Assembly: GCA_937886445.1 (NCBI GenBank)
Contig: CALGBY010000043.1
Location: 1-64,000, forward strand
Source: an uncultured Clostridia bacterium
GTDB lineage: Bacteria > Bacillota > Clostridia > Christensenellales > Aristaeellaceae
Direction: 5' to 3'
Length of the DNA stretch: 64,000 nt
Part shown: in pieces, positions 32,887 through 42,019 of the stretch
Layout: each line of letters opens with the position of its first letter
How positions within the stretch are numbered: the first letter of the stretch is position 1
Notes under the pieces: generated by a model
Databases searched by the model: none
Told to the model about the DNA's origin: nothing
The model's input: the letters and a program-made list of their open reading frames with translations, nothing else
Translations under genes and position numbers: made by a program

Positions 32887-34497
32887 ATGAGGAATGCGAA
32901 GCGTGTGTTGTCCGTTCTTTTGGTGCTTGCGCTGTCTGTACTGACGGTACTGCCCGCGCTCGCGCAGAAGATCAGCCCGGACTATGTATCCCTTTACCGT
33001 ACCGGGAACAATATCGATAATGAGGATGTACTGGATGCTCTTGTTGACGCGTGTACGGACGGGCTGGCCGGGCTTGGCAAAAAGGCGGCGGCCTGGGGCG
33101 CGAAGGAAATCCTGAAGACGATGTTTCCCGGACTTGGGGAAAGTACGGTTGATAAAATGAGCGATATGATGAAGGAAATGAACGACCAGCTGGCGGGGAT
33201 CGCGGATATGCTTTCCTCCGCCTCCGCCACACTGGACTGCGCTCAATTGACCCAGATCGTCAACACTGTGAGGACCTCCATGTACAGCACAAAGGCCGGG
33301 GAAGCCATGAAGGATTTCCTGAAGGCGGATCAGTTTTCCGATGTGAAGGGCGCCCGCCTGTCAAGCATGACCACCTCTCTCGGGATCACAGAGGATCAGT
33401 ATACACTGGCACAGACGGACTTTGATGAATATACGGATTATGTTGTAAAGCTTTTTACAGAAAAATATGAGGTGACACTGAGCGGAAAAACCTATCAGAT
33501 GGACATTATGGAAGTGCTGCATTACCTGATGATGTTCAAATATCATTGGGAAAATCAGGCATATGAGGAGTGGATCGCCGCGGAAAATGATCTGCTTGAT
33601 TATGTGACGCTTCTCATCTTTGTGGATGAGGCCTCTGTTCACGCAAGAAGGCAGCTGTGCGATGACCGGGCGATCCCCTATTATTCCCAGTTTGATACCC
33701 GTCTGGAAACGCTACAGGAGCATACCGCGAAGGTAAAGGGCCTGAAGGAAAGAACCGTCAGGAAGCTGGAGGACGGATACCGGCACTACTGGTATCAGGG
33801 AAGATACGATATCATGTTCTATACGGAGCCGGGCAATACGCAGATCCCGCAGGAGAATAAGAAGGCGGCATTGAATACCGAATTCGGAAATCCGTTTCCT
33901 GAGGGGCTTTATGTAAATAAGCATTCGCTGGAGATCAGGACCGAATTCTGGAAAAATTTTGTCACCTACAGGAGCGCCTCCTATCTGACGAGCTATTCCC
34001 TGCTGAATGATATCTATCATGATTATGACGGCAAAAAGTCCCTATGGGATATCTTTTTCAGCGACAGTGAGGGCGCTTTTGCAAAGCCTGCCTTCGGCGA
34101 CAGCGAATGGCAAAGCGCCGAATGGATCATTGACACGGCGGAATATCCTTTGAAATATATCGATCATCTGTTCAAAGGGGATGATCTGGTATGCAGATAT
34201 GTGAAGGATCCCGGGCTGACCGGAAATGTGACCGGCTTCAAGCTGTCGACAGGTACGCAGAAAATGTGTATCTATCACGCTTTCTCCTGCGAGCCGCAGA
34301 CGACGGGCAGAGCGGTGCAGATCGGCGTTTTCAGGATATCGGATTCCCCCGATTCTCTGCATGTGTACGGTGATTCCGTTCCTTTGCCGCCCGACACGGG
34401 GGATGATACTCCGCTCGGTCTGTACGCGCTGCTGCTTGTCTGCGGTGCGGTGATGCTGTTTGCGGCCGCGGCGGGCCTGAAAAGGCGCGTGCGCTGA
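32887..34497 (+). CDS. Cell-wall-anchored surface protein with PPDTG sorting signal
   Basis: 536 residues. Signal peptide RNAKRVLSVLLVLALSVLTVLPALA at the N-terminus. The C-terminus has PPDTG (residues 501-505), a hydrophobic stretch GLYALLLVCGAVMLFAAAAG and the basic tail KRRVR, the three-part layout of a sortase substrate. PPxTG fits the (S/P)PxTG motif used by the single sortase of Clostridioides difficile and other class-D-like enzymes. The 470-residue middle is helical early on and unlike any domain I know. AAAGGAG precedes the ATG. No sortase gene is in the window. Confidence 0.8.
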   Translation: MRNAKRVLSVLLVLALSVLTVLPALAQKISPDYVSLYRTGNNIDNEDVLDALVDACTDGLAGLGKKAAAWGAKEILKTMFPGLGESTVDKMSDMMKEMNDQLAGIADMLSSASATLDCAQLTQIVNTVRTSMYSTKAGEAMKDFLKADQFSDVKGARLSSMTTSLGITEDQYTLAQTDFDEYTDYVVKLFTEKYEVTLSGKTYQMDIMEVLHYLMMFKYHWENQAYEEWIAAENDLLDYVTLLIFVDEASVHARRQLCDDRAIPYYSQFDTRLETLQEHTAKVKGLKERTVRKLEDGYRHYWYQGRYDIMFYTEPGNTQIPQENKKAALNTEFGNPFPEGLYVNKHSLEIRTEFWKNFVTYRSASYLTSYSLLNDIYHDYDGKKSLWDIFFSDSEGAFAKPAFGDSEWQSAEWIIDTAEYPLKYIDHLFKGDDLVCRYVKDPGLTGNVTGFKLSTGTQKMCIYHAFSCEPQTTGRAVQIGVFRISDSPDSLHVYGDSVPLPPDTGDDTPLGLYALLLVCGAVMLFAAAAGLKRRVR

Positions 34498-34656
34498 TCA
34501 CGCGGTGTGAACTGCGCGGAAAACACGATGCTTTCCGGAACGTGAGAATACGAACGGTCCGTATGGCTCTCCGGTGATGAAAAGGACGGTTCGGGGCAGC
34601 ACCGTGTTTTGGGGGAGGGTTCATGCAAGAACGAAATATGAAACTGTTTTTTGGTA

Positions 34657-34685
34657 TTTACAAATCGTATGGCCTGTGTTATAAT
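34657..34685 (+). promoter_or_regulatory. Promoter of rpsO-pnp
   Basis: TTTACA (34657-34662), 17-base spacer, TATAAT (34680-34685) with TGT immediately before it (extended -10). Confidence 0.87.
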
Positions 34686-34691
34686 TATCGC

Positions 34692-34791
34692 TGTGGCTTT
34701 TAACCTCCTGCACGGGGCTGCGTTCCTCCAACGCGCTGCTGTGCCCGAAGGCGATTGAAGATGGGGCAGCCACCCCCAAGAGGAGAAGATC
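34692..34791 (+). promoter_or_regulatory. rpsO leader, possible S15 autoregulatory region
   Basis: About 100 bases between the promoter and the start codon. A hairpin GCGTT-CCTCC-AACGC lies in it, and its loop TTCCTC, as well as the earlier AACCTCCT, can pair with the ribosome site AGAGGAG. S15 represses its own mRNA through different leader structures in several bacteria; this use here is inference. Confidence 0.45.
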
Positions 34792-35055
34792 ATGGATAAG
34801 GAACTGAAGAGCAACATCATGAAAGAGTATGCCCGTCACGAGGGTGATACCGGATCCCCCGAAGTACAGGTCGCTCTGCTCACCGAACGCATCAACCACC
34901 TGAACGAGCATCTCAAGCTCAACAAGAAGGACCATCATTCCCGTCGCGGCCTTCTGCTGATGGTAGGTCAGCGCCGCGGTCTGCTGGAATACCTGAAGAA
35001 GACGGACATCGAGCGCTATCGTGCTCTGATTGCCAAACTGGGTCTGCGCAAGTAA
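34792..35055 (+). CDS. rpsO: 30S ribosomal protein S15
   Basis: 87-residue primary 16S rRNA-binding protein of the small subunit. The conserved GDTGSPEVQVALLTERINHL and the HHSRRGLLLMVGQRRGLLEYL blocks are intact and the length is standard (88-89). The ribosome site AGAGGAG lies 7 bases upstream. The rpsO-pnp order is near universal. A hairpin with a T-rich tail follows and would reduce readthrough into pnp. Confidence 0.98.
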   Translation: MDKELKSNIMKEYARHEGDTGSPEVQVALLTERINHLNEHLKLNKKDHHSRRGLLLMVGQRRGLLEYLKKTDIERYRALIAKLGLRK

Positions 35056-35064
35056 CGGACATTC

Positions 35065-35104
35065 GGCTATCGGCGAAAGGCATTTTCAGCCGGTAGCCTT
35101 TTGT
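35065..35104 (+). terminator. Terminator or attenuator between rpsO and pnp
   Basis: GGCTATCGGC pairs with GCCGGTAGCC (one G-U), followed by TTTTGTTT. Because pnp has no obvious separate promoter, partial readthrough is likely. Confidence 0.75.
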
Positions 35105-35187
35105 TTCTCCCGGAGATGATTCCGGAGAGATATTCGTTTCCGCGGCAGGGGCCGCGGAGACAGTGTGTGTGTGAGGAGAAGAAGAAA

Positions 35188-37338
35188 ATGGACTACAAAT
35201 CTTACTCAATGGAATTCGCAGGACGTACGCTTACTCTGGAATTCGGCAAGTACGCTCAGCAGGCGGGCGGCAGCGCGCTGGTACGCTACGGTGATACCGT
35301 GGTGCTGGTGAACGCGACCGCTTCCGACACTCCCCGTGAGGGCGTGGATTTTTTCCCGCTCACTGTGGACTTTGAAGAAAAGCAGTATGCCGTAGGCAAG
35401 ATCCCCGGCGGCTTCATCAAGCGTGAAGGCCGTCCCACCGAGAAAGCGACGCTCACCTGCCGCCTGATCGACCGCCCCCTGCGCCCCCTCTTCAACAAGG
35501 GTATGCGCAATGATGTACAGGTGGTTGCCCAGACGCTGTCCGTTGATCCCGATACACCCCCTGAATTCCCCGCGATGCTGGGTTCCTCCATCGCGCTGAT
35601 GATCTCCAATATTCCCTGGGGCGGCCCCACCGCGGCTGTGGTGGTAGGACGCGTGAACGGCGAATTTGTGATCAACCCCAATGAAGCCCAGAGCGCCGCT
35701 TCCGATATGCATGTGACCGTGGCCGGAACCAAGGATGCCATCATGATGGTGGAAGCCGGCGCGAAGGAAGTAAGCGAAGACGCGATGATGGACGCCATCC
35801 TGTACGGACATCAGTTCATCAAGCAGCTGGTGGAATGGCAGGAAATGATCACCGCCGAGATCGGCAAGCCCAAAAGCGATTTCCCGCTCATCACCACCGG
35901 TGATGATGTGAAGGCCGCTGTGCGTGAATACGCGCTGGATAAGTGCCGCTGGGTATATTCCACCACCGTACGCAAGGAACGCCAGGCCCGTGAAGCCGAG
36001 GTCGCTCAGGAAGTGGGCGAGCATTTTGCCGAGATCTTCCCCGACCGCGACAGCGAGGTACAGGACGCTCTGTATTATCTCAACAAAGAAGTGATGCGCC
36101 GCCGCATTCTGGACGAAGGCATCCGTGCCGACGGCCGTAAGCTGGATGAAGTGCGTCCCATCTGGTGCGAAGTGGGCGTGCTGCCCCGTACGCACGGCAG
36201 CGCCATCTTTACCAGAGGCGAAACGCAGGCCCTCACCGTGACCACGCTGGGCATGGTAAGCGAAGCGCAGCAGCTGGACGGCCTGTCCAATGAAGAAAGC
36301 AAGCGCTATATCCACCAGTACAATATGCCCTCCTACGCCACCGGCGAGGCCGGCCGTCTGCGCAGCCCCAACCGCCGCGAGATCGGTCACGGCGCTCTGG
36401 CGGAGCGTGCTCTCGTGCCCGTCATTCCTTCCGAGGATGAGTTCCCCTACGCGCTGCGTCTGGTGAGCGAGATCCTGGGCAGCAACGGTTCCTCCTCCAT
36501 GGCTTCCGTGTGCGGCAGCACTCTGAGCCTGATGGACGCCGGTGTGCCCATCCATGCTCCCGTAGCCGGTGTGGCCATGGGTCTGATCCAGGATACCGAA
36601 AGCGACAAGATCGCCGTGCTGACCGATATTCAGGGTCTTGAAGACTTCCTCGGCGATATGGACTTCAAGGTGGCCGGTACCATGAACGGTATCACCGCCA
36701 TCCAGATGGATATCAAGATCAAGGGTATCAACCGTGATATCCTGTCCCGTGCCCTCAGCCAGGCCCTCAAGGGAAGGCTGCATATTCTGGGCATCATGCT
36801 GGATACCATCGGCGAGCCCCGCAAGAACCTGAGCAAGTTCGCTCCCAAGATCATCTCCTTCATGATCGATCCCGAAAAGATCGGTGAAGTGATCGGACCG
36901 CGCGGCAAGATGATCAACAAGATCGTTGAGGAGACCGGCGTGAAGATCGATATCGAGGATGACGGACGCGTGTTTATTTCCACCGCCGATCAGGAAGCCG
37001 CCGATAAGGCCAAGTCCATCATCATGGGAATTGCCAAGGATATCGAAGTGGGCGATGAATTCATCGGCAAGGTCGTCCGCATCATGAACTTCGGCGCCTT
37101 TGTGGAGCTGGTCAACGGCAAGGACGGCATGATCCACATTTCCAAGCTGGACAACAAGCGTGTTGAAAAGGTGGAGGATGTGGTGAAGGTAGGCGACGAA
37201 CTGCATGTAAAGGTCAATGAGATCGACAGCCAGGGACGCATCAACCTGATCCGTACCGATATCACCTATGATAACGCCACCTTTGCCCGCCCGGCCGGCA
37301 ATACCAACCGTCCTCCCCGCAGAGACGGAAGGAACTGA
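35188..37338 (+). CDS. pnp: Polyribonucleotide nucleotidyltransferase (PNPase)
   Basis: 3'-5' phosphorolytic exoribonuclease, trimer, central to mRNA decay. 716 residues, normal. First RNase PH-like core begins MEFAGRTLTLEFGKYAQQA, then the all-helical middle, then the second core with EDFLGDMDFKVAGT. KH domain near residue 560 (IGEVIGPRGKMINKIVEETG) and S1 domain from about 620 (GDEFIGKVVRIMNFGAFVEL). I started at the ATG following GAGGAGAAGAAGAAA; the frame continues 29 codons upstream through the terminator. Codon use is strongly biased, consistent with high expression. Confidence 0.98.
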   Translation: MDYKSYSMEFAGRTLTLEFGKYAQQAGGSALVRYGDTVVLVNATASDTPREGVDFFPLTVDFEEKQYAVGKIPGGFIKREGRPTEKATLTCRLIDRPLRPLFNKGMRNDVQVVAQTLSVDPDTPPEFPAMLGSSIALMISNIPWGGPTAAVVVGRVNGEFVINPNEAQSAASDMHVTVAGTKDAIMMVEAGAKEVSEDAMMDAILYGHQFIKQLVEWQEMITAEIGKPKSDFPLITTGDDVKAAVREYALDKCRWVYSTTVRKERQAREAEVAQEVGEHFAEIFPDRDSEVQDALYYLNKEVMRRRILDEGIRADGRKLDEVRPIWCEVGVLPRTHGSAIFTRGETQALTVTTLGMVSEAQQLDGLSNEESKRYIHQYNMPSYATGEAGRLRSPNRREIGHGALAERALVPVIPSEDEFPYALRLVSEILGSNGSSSMASVCGSTLSLMDAGVPIHAPVAGVAMGLIQDTESDKIAVLTDIQGLEDFLGDMDFKVAGTMNGITAIQMDIKIKGINRDILSRALSQALKGRLHILGIMLDTIGEPRKNLSKFAPKIISFMIDPEKIGEVIGPRGKMINKIVEETGVKIDIEDDGRVFISTADQEAADKAKSIIMGIAKDIEVGDEFIGKVVRIMNFGAFVELVNGKDGMIHISKLDNKRVEKVEDVVKVGDELHVKVNEIDSQGRINLIRTDITYDNATFARPAGNTNRPPRRDGRN

Positions 37339-37376
37339 GATCATAAGCGATAAATGATTGATAAATAAGTGAAAAT

Positions 37377-37411
37377 GACCTTCGGAAGCGCATTTCGAAG
37401 GTCTTTTTTTG
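37377..37411 (+). terminator. Intrinsic terminator after pnp
   Basis: GACCTTCG pairs with CGAAGGTC (stem extended by flanking A/T), followed by seven T. Confidence 0.88.
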
Positions 37412-37554
37412 TTTTGCCGGGATGAAATGTCTCCTTTGGCGCGTTAAGTAAGGGAGCAGATCCGGCGAAACGGGGTAAGCTTGAGAATGTATACGGATCA
37501 TTTTCGAACAGACATTGGCGCCTCATCCGGAGGACAGGAGCATAAGGAGAATGT

Positions 37555-37617
37555 TTGTCAAATGTGTTACAAAAGTATTTAATCTCGCTTGAAAAATGTA
37601 ACAAATGAAGGTATAAT
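37555..37617 (+). promoter_or_regulatory. Tandem promoters upstream of the secreted-protein/ftsK pair
   Basis: The nearer promoter is TTGAAA (37589-37594), 17-base spacer, TATAAT (37612-37617). A weaker one just upstream reads TTGTCA (37555-37560), 17 bases, TTTAAT (37578-37583). The two spacers contain the complementary heptamers TGTTACA and TGTAACA, possibly an operator. Confidence 0.75.
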
Positions 37618-37636
37618 AGAGGACGGAGGATGCAGT

Positions 37637-38734
37637 ATGAAGTTATTCAGTTTTTTCAGGATCTTTATCGTATCGGTTCTGCTCGTTTGCTTTCTGATGC
37701 CGGCGGCAATTTCGGAGGAAAACGGTTATTTGCTGGTAAGCCAAAGGACGGAGGGCCCGGAGGGCAGCTTTATCGACTGTCCGGTGCTGACCGGCGGCAG
37801 CACGATGATATGTGATACAGTGAACGCACTGATCCGGGATACCGCGATGCTTGCGCGGTATGAGAATACGCTGTCCGGCATTTCCGGAGGCAGCGGACTG
37901 CGCGTGACCTTTACTGCGAACACCGCGCCTGACGGAAGCTGCCCGGAGGTACTGAGCATTCTGATCCGGGCGGACGGCAGACAGCCACAGGGAAGACCCG
38001 GAACCGTCTTTTATACCGTGAATGTGGATCTTGAAAGCGGGGAGGAGCTGAGCTTTTCCGCGCTTTGCGCCGATGAGACCGCGGCGGAGGATTTTCTTGC
38101 CGAGTACGCGGAGGCAGTCGGGGAGAGCACGATTTCGGATTACATGGAAAACCGGGAACTGCTGCCTGTGCCGGTCGACAGCTGGGTGCTGGACGGATGC
38201 GGGCATATCGTGATACTGTACGAGAAGAATGCCTTTTCCTTCCTTTCCGGTCAGCCGGGGTCCTTTGCCTTTTCTCCGGATGAGGCCGGCGGGGCGTTTG
38301 ACCTTTCTCAGACCGGGGTGCTCGCGCGCGCCGAAAGCCCGGATAAGGTGTTCCTTCCGCTCACGCTTCCGGGTGAGGACGCGCAGACAGTGTTGGAAGA
38401 ATACAAATCCCCGCTGGATTCCTTTTACTTTGACGGAACGGAAATGTACCTTACCGAGGAACCGCTTTTGCGCGGCGCGTATCTGATCACGGATGAGAGC
38501 GGCGAAACGGTGAATGCGGTATTGATGACCGGGCTCTTCCCGTCCGGGCTTACCGCGGGCAAAACAGACAGAAATGAGCTTGCCGGCCTTTCCGGTGAAA
38601 GGGAAGCGGGGGAAAGCATAACAGAGACCGTTGAAAACGCCTGCACGGCCATGGACGGCATGTGTGAGGGCGTAAAATGTGTGTATTACTTTGACGCGGA
38701 TGGGCTGCTTTGCGCCCTGCTTGCGGAAATGTAA
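37637..38734 (+). CDS. Secreted protein of unknown function before ftsK
   Basis: 365 residues. N-terminal signal peptide (FRIFIVSVLLVCFLMPAAISEE). The segment YTVNVDLESGEELSFSALC resembles the DUF3298/RsiV-type beta region of secreted Firmicute proteins, but the match is only by eye. No membrane anchor near the C-terminus. GGACGGAGG lies 7 bases before the ATG; the frame is open upstream across the promoter and was trimmed. Only 12 bases separate its stop from ftsK, so they share a transcript. Function not inferred. Confidence 0.7.
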   Translation: MKLFSFFRIFIVSVLLVCFLMPAAISEENGYLLVSQRTEGPEGSFIDCPVLTGGSTMICDTVNALIRDTAMLARYENTLSGISGGSGLRVTFTANTAPDGSCPEVLSILIRADGRQPQGRPGTVFYTVNVDLESGEELSFSALCADETAAEDFLAEYAEAVGESTISDYMENRELLPVPVDSWVLDGCGHIVILYEKNAFSFLSGQPGSFAFSPDEAGGAFDLSQTGVLARAESPDKVFLPLTLPGEDAQTVLEEYKSPLDSFYFDGTEMYLTEEPLLRGAYLITDESGETVNAVLMTGLFPSGLTAGKTDRNELAGLSGEREAGESITETVENACTAMDGMCEGVKCVYYFDADGLLCALLAEM

Positions 38735-38746
38735 CGGAGGAAAGCC

Positions 38747-41700
38747 TTGTCAGATAAGAAAAAGAACAAAAAAGTAAAAAATGTCATCCGGAGCTCGTCC
38801 GCTCACGCGGTGCTGAAGATATCCGCCGGTCTGGTGCTGCTTACGGTGGGGATCGGCTTTTTGATCGGTACTGTTCTGCCGTCCGGAAGCGTGTTTCAGC
38901 CGATGCGTGAAGCCGCGCTTACGCTGTTCGGAAAGGCAGCAGGCTTTTTGTCTCCTCTTTTCATCTGGGCGGGCGTGCTTGTATTGGCCAGCGCCTACCA
39001 TCCGGTATCCTTCCGCGGGTGTTTGCTGGCGGCTGCGGCGGCGGTTCTGATCTGTGCGGTGATCGATCTGCTTACGCCTACCACAGGCCCCGGTAAATAT
39101 CATGTGGAAAGCGTGATCATGAGCGGTAACTACTGGTCTGCTCTGATCACCGCGGGAACGAACGGCAAAAATGTTCTCGGATGCGGCGCACTGGCCATGG
39201 CGGTCGCGTATCCGCTCGGAACGCTTGGGACCGCGTTCGGTGTGGCCGTTGGTATTGTGCTGATATTGGTTTGCCTGTTCGCGTTTTTGCGCTGCAGTCC
39301 TGTGAAACTTTTCAGCAGGATCTCCGATCTGCTTGAGGCGAGGCGTGTAAAAAAGAATGAGCAGGCGGCAATGGATGAACCGGTCTATGCGGAGGATGAG
39401 CCTGCCGCTGACGGCAGAACGCGGCAGAATATCCGCAATGGATACACTTCAACAGCTTCATTTGTCCCTTCCGCCGCGCCGCGATTCTCCGGCCCGGCGG
39501 CTGTGCCAGCCCGCGTGCGCGATGAATATGCCTTTGAGGACGGCATGCCTGATATGCCGGGAGACGCGCCTGTACCGGATCAGTATGAGAGCGGGAACGC
39601 GGTGCCCTTTACGCCCGCGGGTCTGCCCCGCGATGCTTATGCCCGCCGGGGCGTGAGCGTGCCGGGTGCAGAGCAGACTGCTCAGCCTGCCCTTCGCGGC
39701 GGCTACGCGGGCGAGGAATTCTATCCTGTTCCGGAGGAAGAGGAGATCCCCGCGTATGAAGATACGTGCAGACCTGTATCCGCGCCCGCCCGTGCCGCGG
39801 CCGCCGCGCATACGGAAAGAAGAAGCGCCGCGTCCGTGCCTGCCGGAGGCAATGTGAAACAGAGTACCCAGAGCACGGCTCCCCGCAGGGCGGCTGCCAA
39901 ACGGCCTGCCGAGGAAGAAGAAAAACAGGTATGGGATGTGGAAGAGGACGCGGTGGAAGTGATCGCGCCTGCCGTAAAAGCAGAAGCGCCGAAGAGCGCC
40001 GCGGGCACGCCGGAGGCTTTCGAGACTTCGCCCGCGCGTGATGAGACTGCTTCCCGCGAAAAAGAACTTGTACCCGATGAGAAGAAGGAGCCTGCTCCGC
40101 GGATGGCGGCCGACCCCGCCGGATGGGCGGATCTGACAAGCAGAGCCCGCAGACAGCTGGATAAGCCGAAAATGGCAATGGACGATAAACCGAAACCTGT
40201 GTATACAGACGCGGCCGTGCCGCTGACAGGGGAAAAGGTGGAGATCGTTACCCAGACCCACGGCGTGATCTCAAAGGACGCCGGTATTGACGGGCGTGAC
40301 AGCCAGAAGGCCGGTATCCAGATCGAAATGAACATTACCGAGCCTTATAATCCTCCGCCGATAACGCTGCTGACTGTTCCGCGTGTGAGCGTGAACAGCG
40401 GAAACGCCGCGGAGGATGAGAGCAGGGCAAACAAGATCGTGTATACGCTGGCCTCCTTTAAGGTGCCTTGTGAAATGAAGCAGATCATCCACGGGCCCGC
40501 GATCACACGCTTTGCCATTCAGATCGATCCCGGCGTGCGCGTAGGACAGGTGCTGGCTGCCGAAAAGAACCTGGCGCTGGATCTGGGAAACAGCCTGATC
40601 CGTATAGAAAGCCCCATTCAGGGCACCAACTATATCGGAATAGAGGTGCCGAACCAGAAAGTGACGCCGGTCGTGCTTCGCGAGGTGCTGGACAGCGATG
40701 AAATGCGCAACGATCCCAATCCGCTCGTTGTGGCCCTCGGAAAGGATATTGCCGGTACGCCTGTTACCTGTGACCTTTCCAAAATGCCGCATCTGCTGAT
40801 CGCCGGTGCTACGGGCAGCGGTAAATCCGTATGCATCAACTCCATTGTGTGCAGCCTGATCTATCGCGCTCGGCCGAAGGATGTGCGCCTGATCATGGTG
40901 GACCCCAAGCAGGTGGAGCTGCAGGTGTATAACGGCATCCCGCATTTGCTTACGCCTGTGGTAAGCGATCCGCGCAAGGCCGCCGGTGTGCTCAACTGGG
41001 TGGTCAATGAGATGACGGAGCGCTACAGCAAGTTTGCCGCGAACAAGGTGCGCAACCTGAACGGCTACAACAAGCTGAAGGAAGGCACCGAGGAAGAGAT
41101 GCCCAATATCGTGGTGATCATCGATGAAATGGCCGATCTGATGGATACCTGCAAAAAGGATGTTGAGGAATACATCCGCCGTCTGGCCGCGTTGGCCCGT
41201 GCCGCCGGTATCTATATGGTGCTGGCCACACAGCGCCCGTCCGTAGATGTTATCACCGGTGTGATCAAGAACAACATCCCCAGCCGTATCGCCTTTATGG
41301 TGTCCTCCGGTACCGACAGCCGCACGATCATTGACCAGAACGGTGCGGAGAAGCTGGTGGGCAGGGGAGATATGCTGTATAAGCCTGCCGGAGCGCAGAA
41401 CCCGCGGCGTGTGCAGGGATGCTTTGTATCGGACGGAGAGGTGGAGGCGATCGCGCAGTATGTCTCCGACCGGTATGAGACCAACTATGATGTGAACATT
41501 CAGGAGCAGCTGGATAATATCAACGAGCAGCCCGATGAGGATGAAGGACCGGGACGCGATCTCATAACCGATGACGATTCCGACGGCAGCCTGGACGAAA
41601 TGCTGGAAAAGGCCATTGAGATCGCCGTGGAGGATGAACAGGCCAGCACCAGTATGCTGCAGCGCAGACTGCGCGTAGGATACGCGAGAGCCGGCCGTCT

Positions 41701-41824
41701 GATCGATGAAATGGAAAAACGCGGCATCATCAGCAAAGCGGAGGGCAGTAAGCCCCGCAAAACGCTGATGACCCGGCAGCAGTATTATGAGATGACCGGA
41801 AAAGAGATCCTCGGGGATGACTGA
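38747..41824 (+). CDS. ftsK: DNA translocase FtsK/SpoIIIE
   Basis: 1025-residue ATP-driven double-stranded DNA pump that clears chromosomes from the septum at division or sporulation. N-terminal about four membrane helices (residues 20-190), then a 300-residue Pro/Ala/Glu-rich linker, then the motor: alpha domain near 520-600, Walker A GATGSGKS at about 686, Walker B VVIIDEMADLMD near 791, LATQRPSVDVITGVIKNNIPSRIAF, and the winged-helix gamma domain in the last 80 residues (LQRRLRVGYARAGRLIDEME). The start is a TTG 7 bases after GGAGG. Longer than B. subtilis SpoIIIE mainly because of the linker. Confidence 0.96.
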   Translation: MSDKKKNKKVKNVIRSSSAHAVLKISAGLVLLTVGIGFLIGTVLPSGSVFQPMREAALTLFGKAAGFLSPLFIWAGVLVLASAYHPVSFRGCLLAAAAAVLICAVIDLLTPTTGPGKYHVESVIMSGNYWSALITAGTNGKNVLGCGALAMAVAYPLGTLGTAFGVAVGIVLILVCLFAFLRCSPVKLFSRISDLLEARRVKKNEQAAMDEPVYAEDEPAADGRTRQNIRNGYTSTASFVPSAAPRFSGPAAVPARVRDEYAFEDGMPDMPGDAPVPDQYESGNAVPFTPAGLPRDAYARRGVSVPGAEQTAQPALRGGYAGEEFYPVPEEEEIPAYEDTCRPVSAPARAAAAAHTERRSAASVPAGGNVKQSTQSTAPRRAAAKRPAEEEEKQVWDVEEDAVEVIAPAVKAEAPKSAAGTPEAFETSPARDETASREKELVPDEKKEPAPRMAADPAGWADLTSRARRQLDKPKMAMDDKPKPVYTDAAVPLTGEKVEIVTQTHGVISKDAGIDGRDSQKAGIQIEMNITEPYNPPPITLLTVPRVSVNSGNAAEDESRANKIVYTLASFKVPCEMKQIIHGPAITRFAIQIDPGVRVGQVLAAEKNLALDLGNSLIRIESPIQGTNYIGIEVPNQKVTPVVLREVLDSDEMRNDPNPLVVALGKDIAGTPVTCDLSKMPHLLIAGATGSGKSVCINSIVCSLIYRARPKDVRLIMVDPKQVELQVYNGIPHLLTPVVSDPRKAAGVLNWVVNEMTERYSKFAANKVRNLNGYNKLKEGTEEEMPNIVVIIDEMADLMDTCKKDVEEYIRRLAALARAAGIYMVLATQRPSVDVITGVIKNNIPSRIAFMVSSGTDSRTIIDQNGAEKLVGRGDMLYKPAGAQNPRRVQGCFVSDGEVEAIAQYVSDRYETNYDVNIQEQLDNINEQPDEDEGPGRDLITDDDSDGSLDEMLEKAIEIAVEDEQASTSMLQRRLRVGYARAGRLIDEMEKRGIISKAEGSKPRKTLMTRQQYYEMTGKEILGDD

Positions 41825-41859
41825 TGCCTTTCAGAGCATGATATCACTTGATCATCGTG

Positions 41860-41899
41860 TCAGGACAATGCGGGAGCATCCGTGTTGTCCTGATGCTTT
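41860..41899 (+). terminator. Probable terminator after ftsK
   Basis: TCAGGACAATGCGG pairs with CCGTGTTGTCCTGA (about 12 of 14 pairs), followed by a short T-containing tail TGCTTTA. Confidence 0.55.
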
Positions 41900-42019
41900 A
41901 TAACGGGTGAGAAAGAACGGCCGCGTTCTTAAATGGGCGGCCGGAACGGTTTGAGCTGACCGGCAGCTGATGTGTGATGATCGTGAAGGGCAGCGGGAAC
42001 AGAAAAGGAGGAAGCGGAC

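Noticed and set aside
35206..37344. A 712-codon open frame opposite pnp
   Set aside because: Antisense artefact of strong codon bias; His/Gly-rich composition, no recognisable domain.
37551..37592. A 13-codon open frame after AAGGAGA upstream of the secreted-protein gene
   Set aside because: The ribosome site directly abuts the ATG and the frame overlaps two promoter elements; not credible as a leader peptide.
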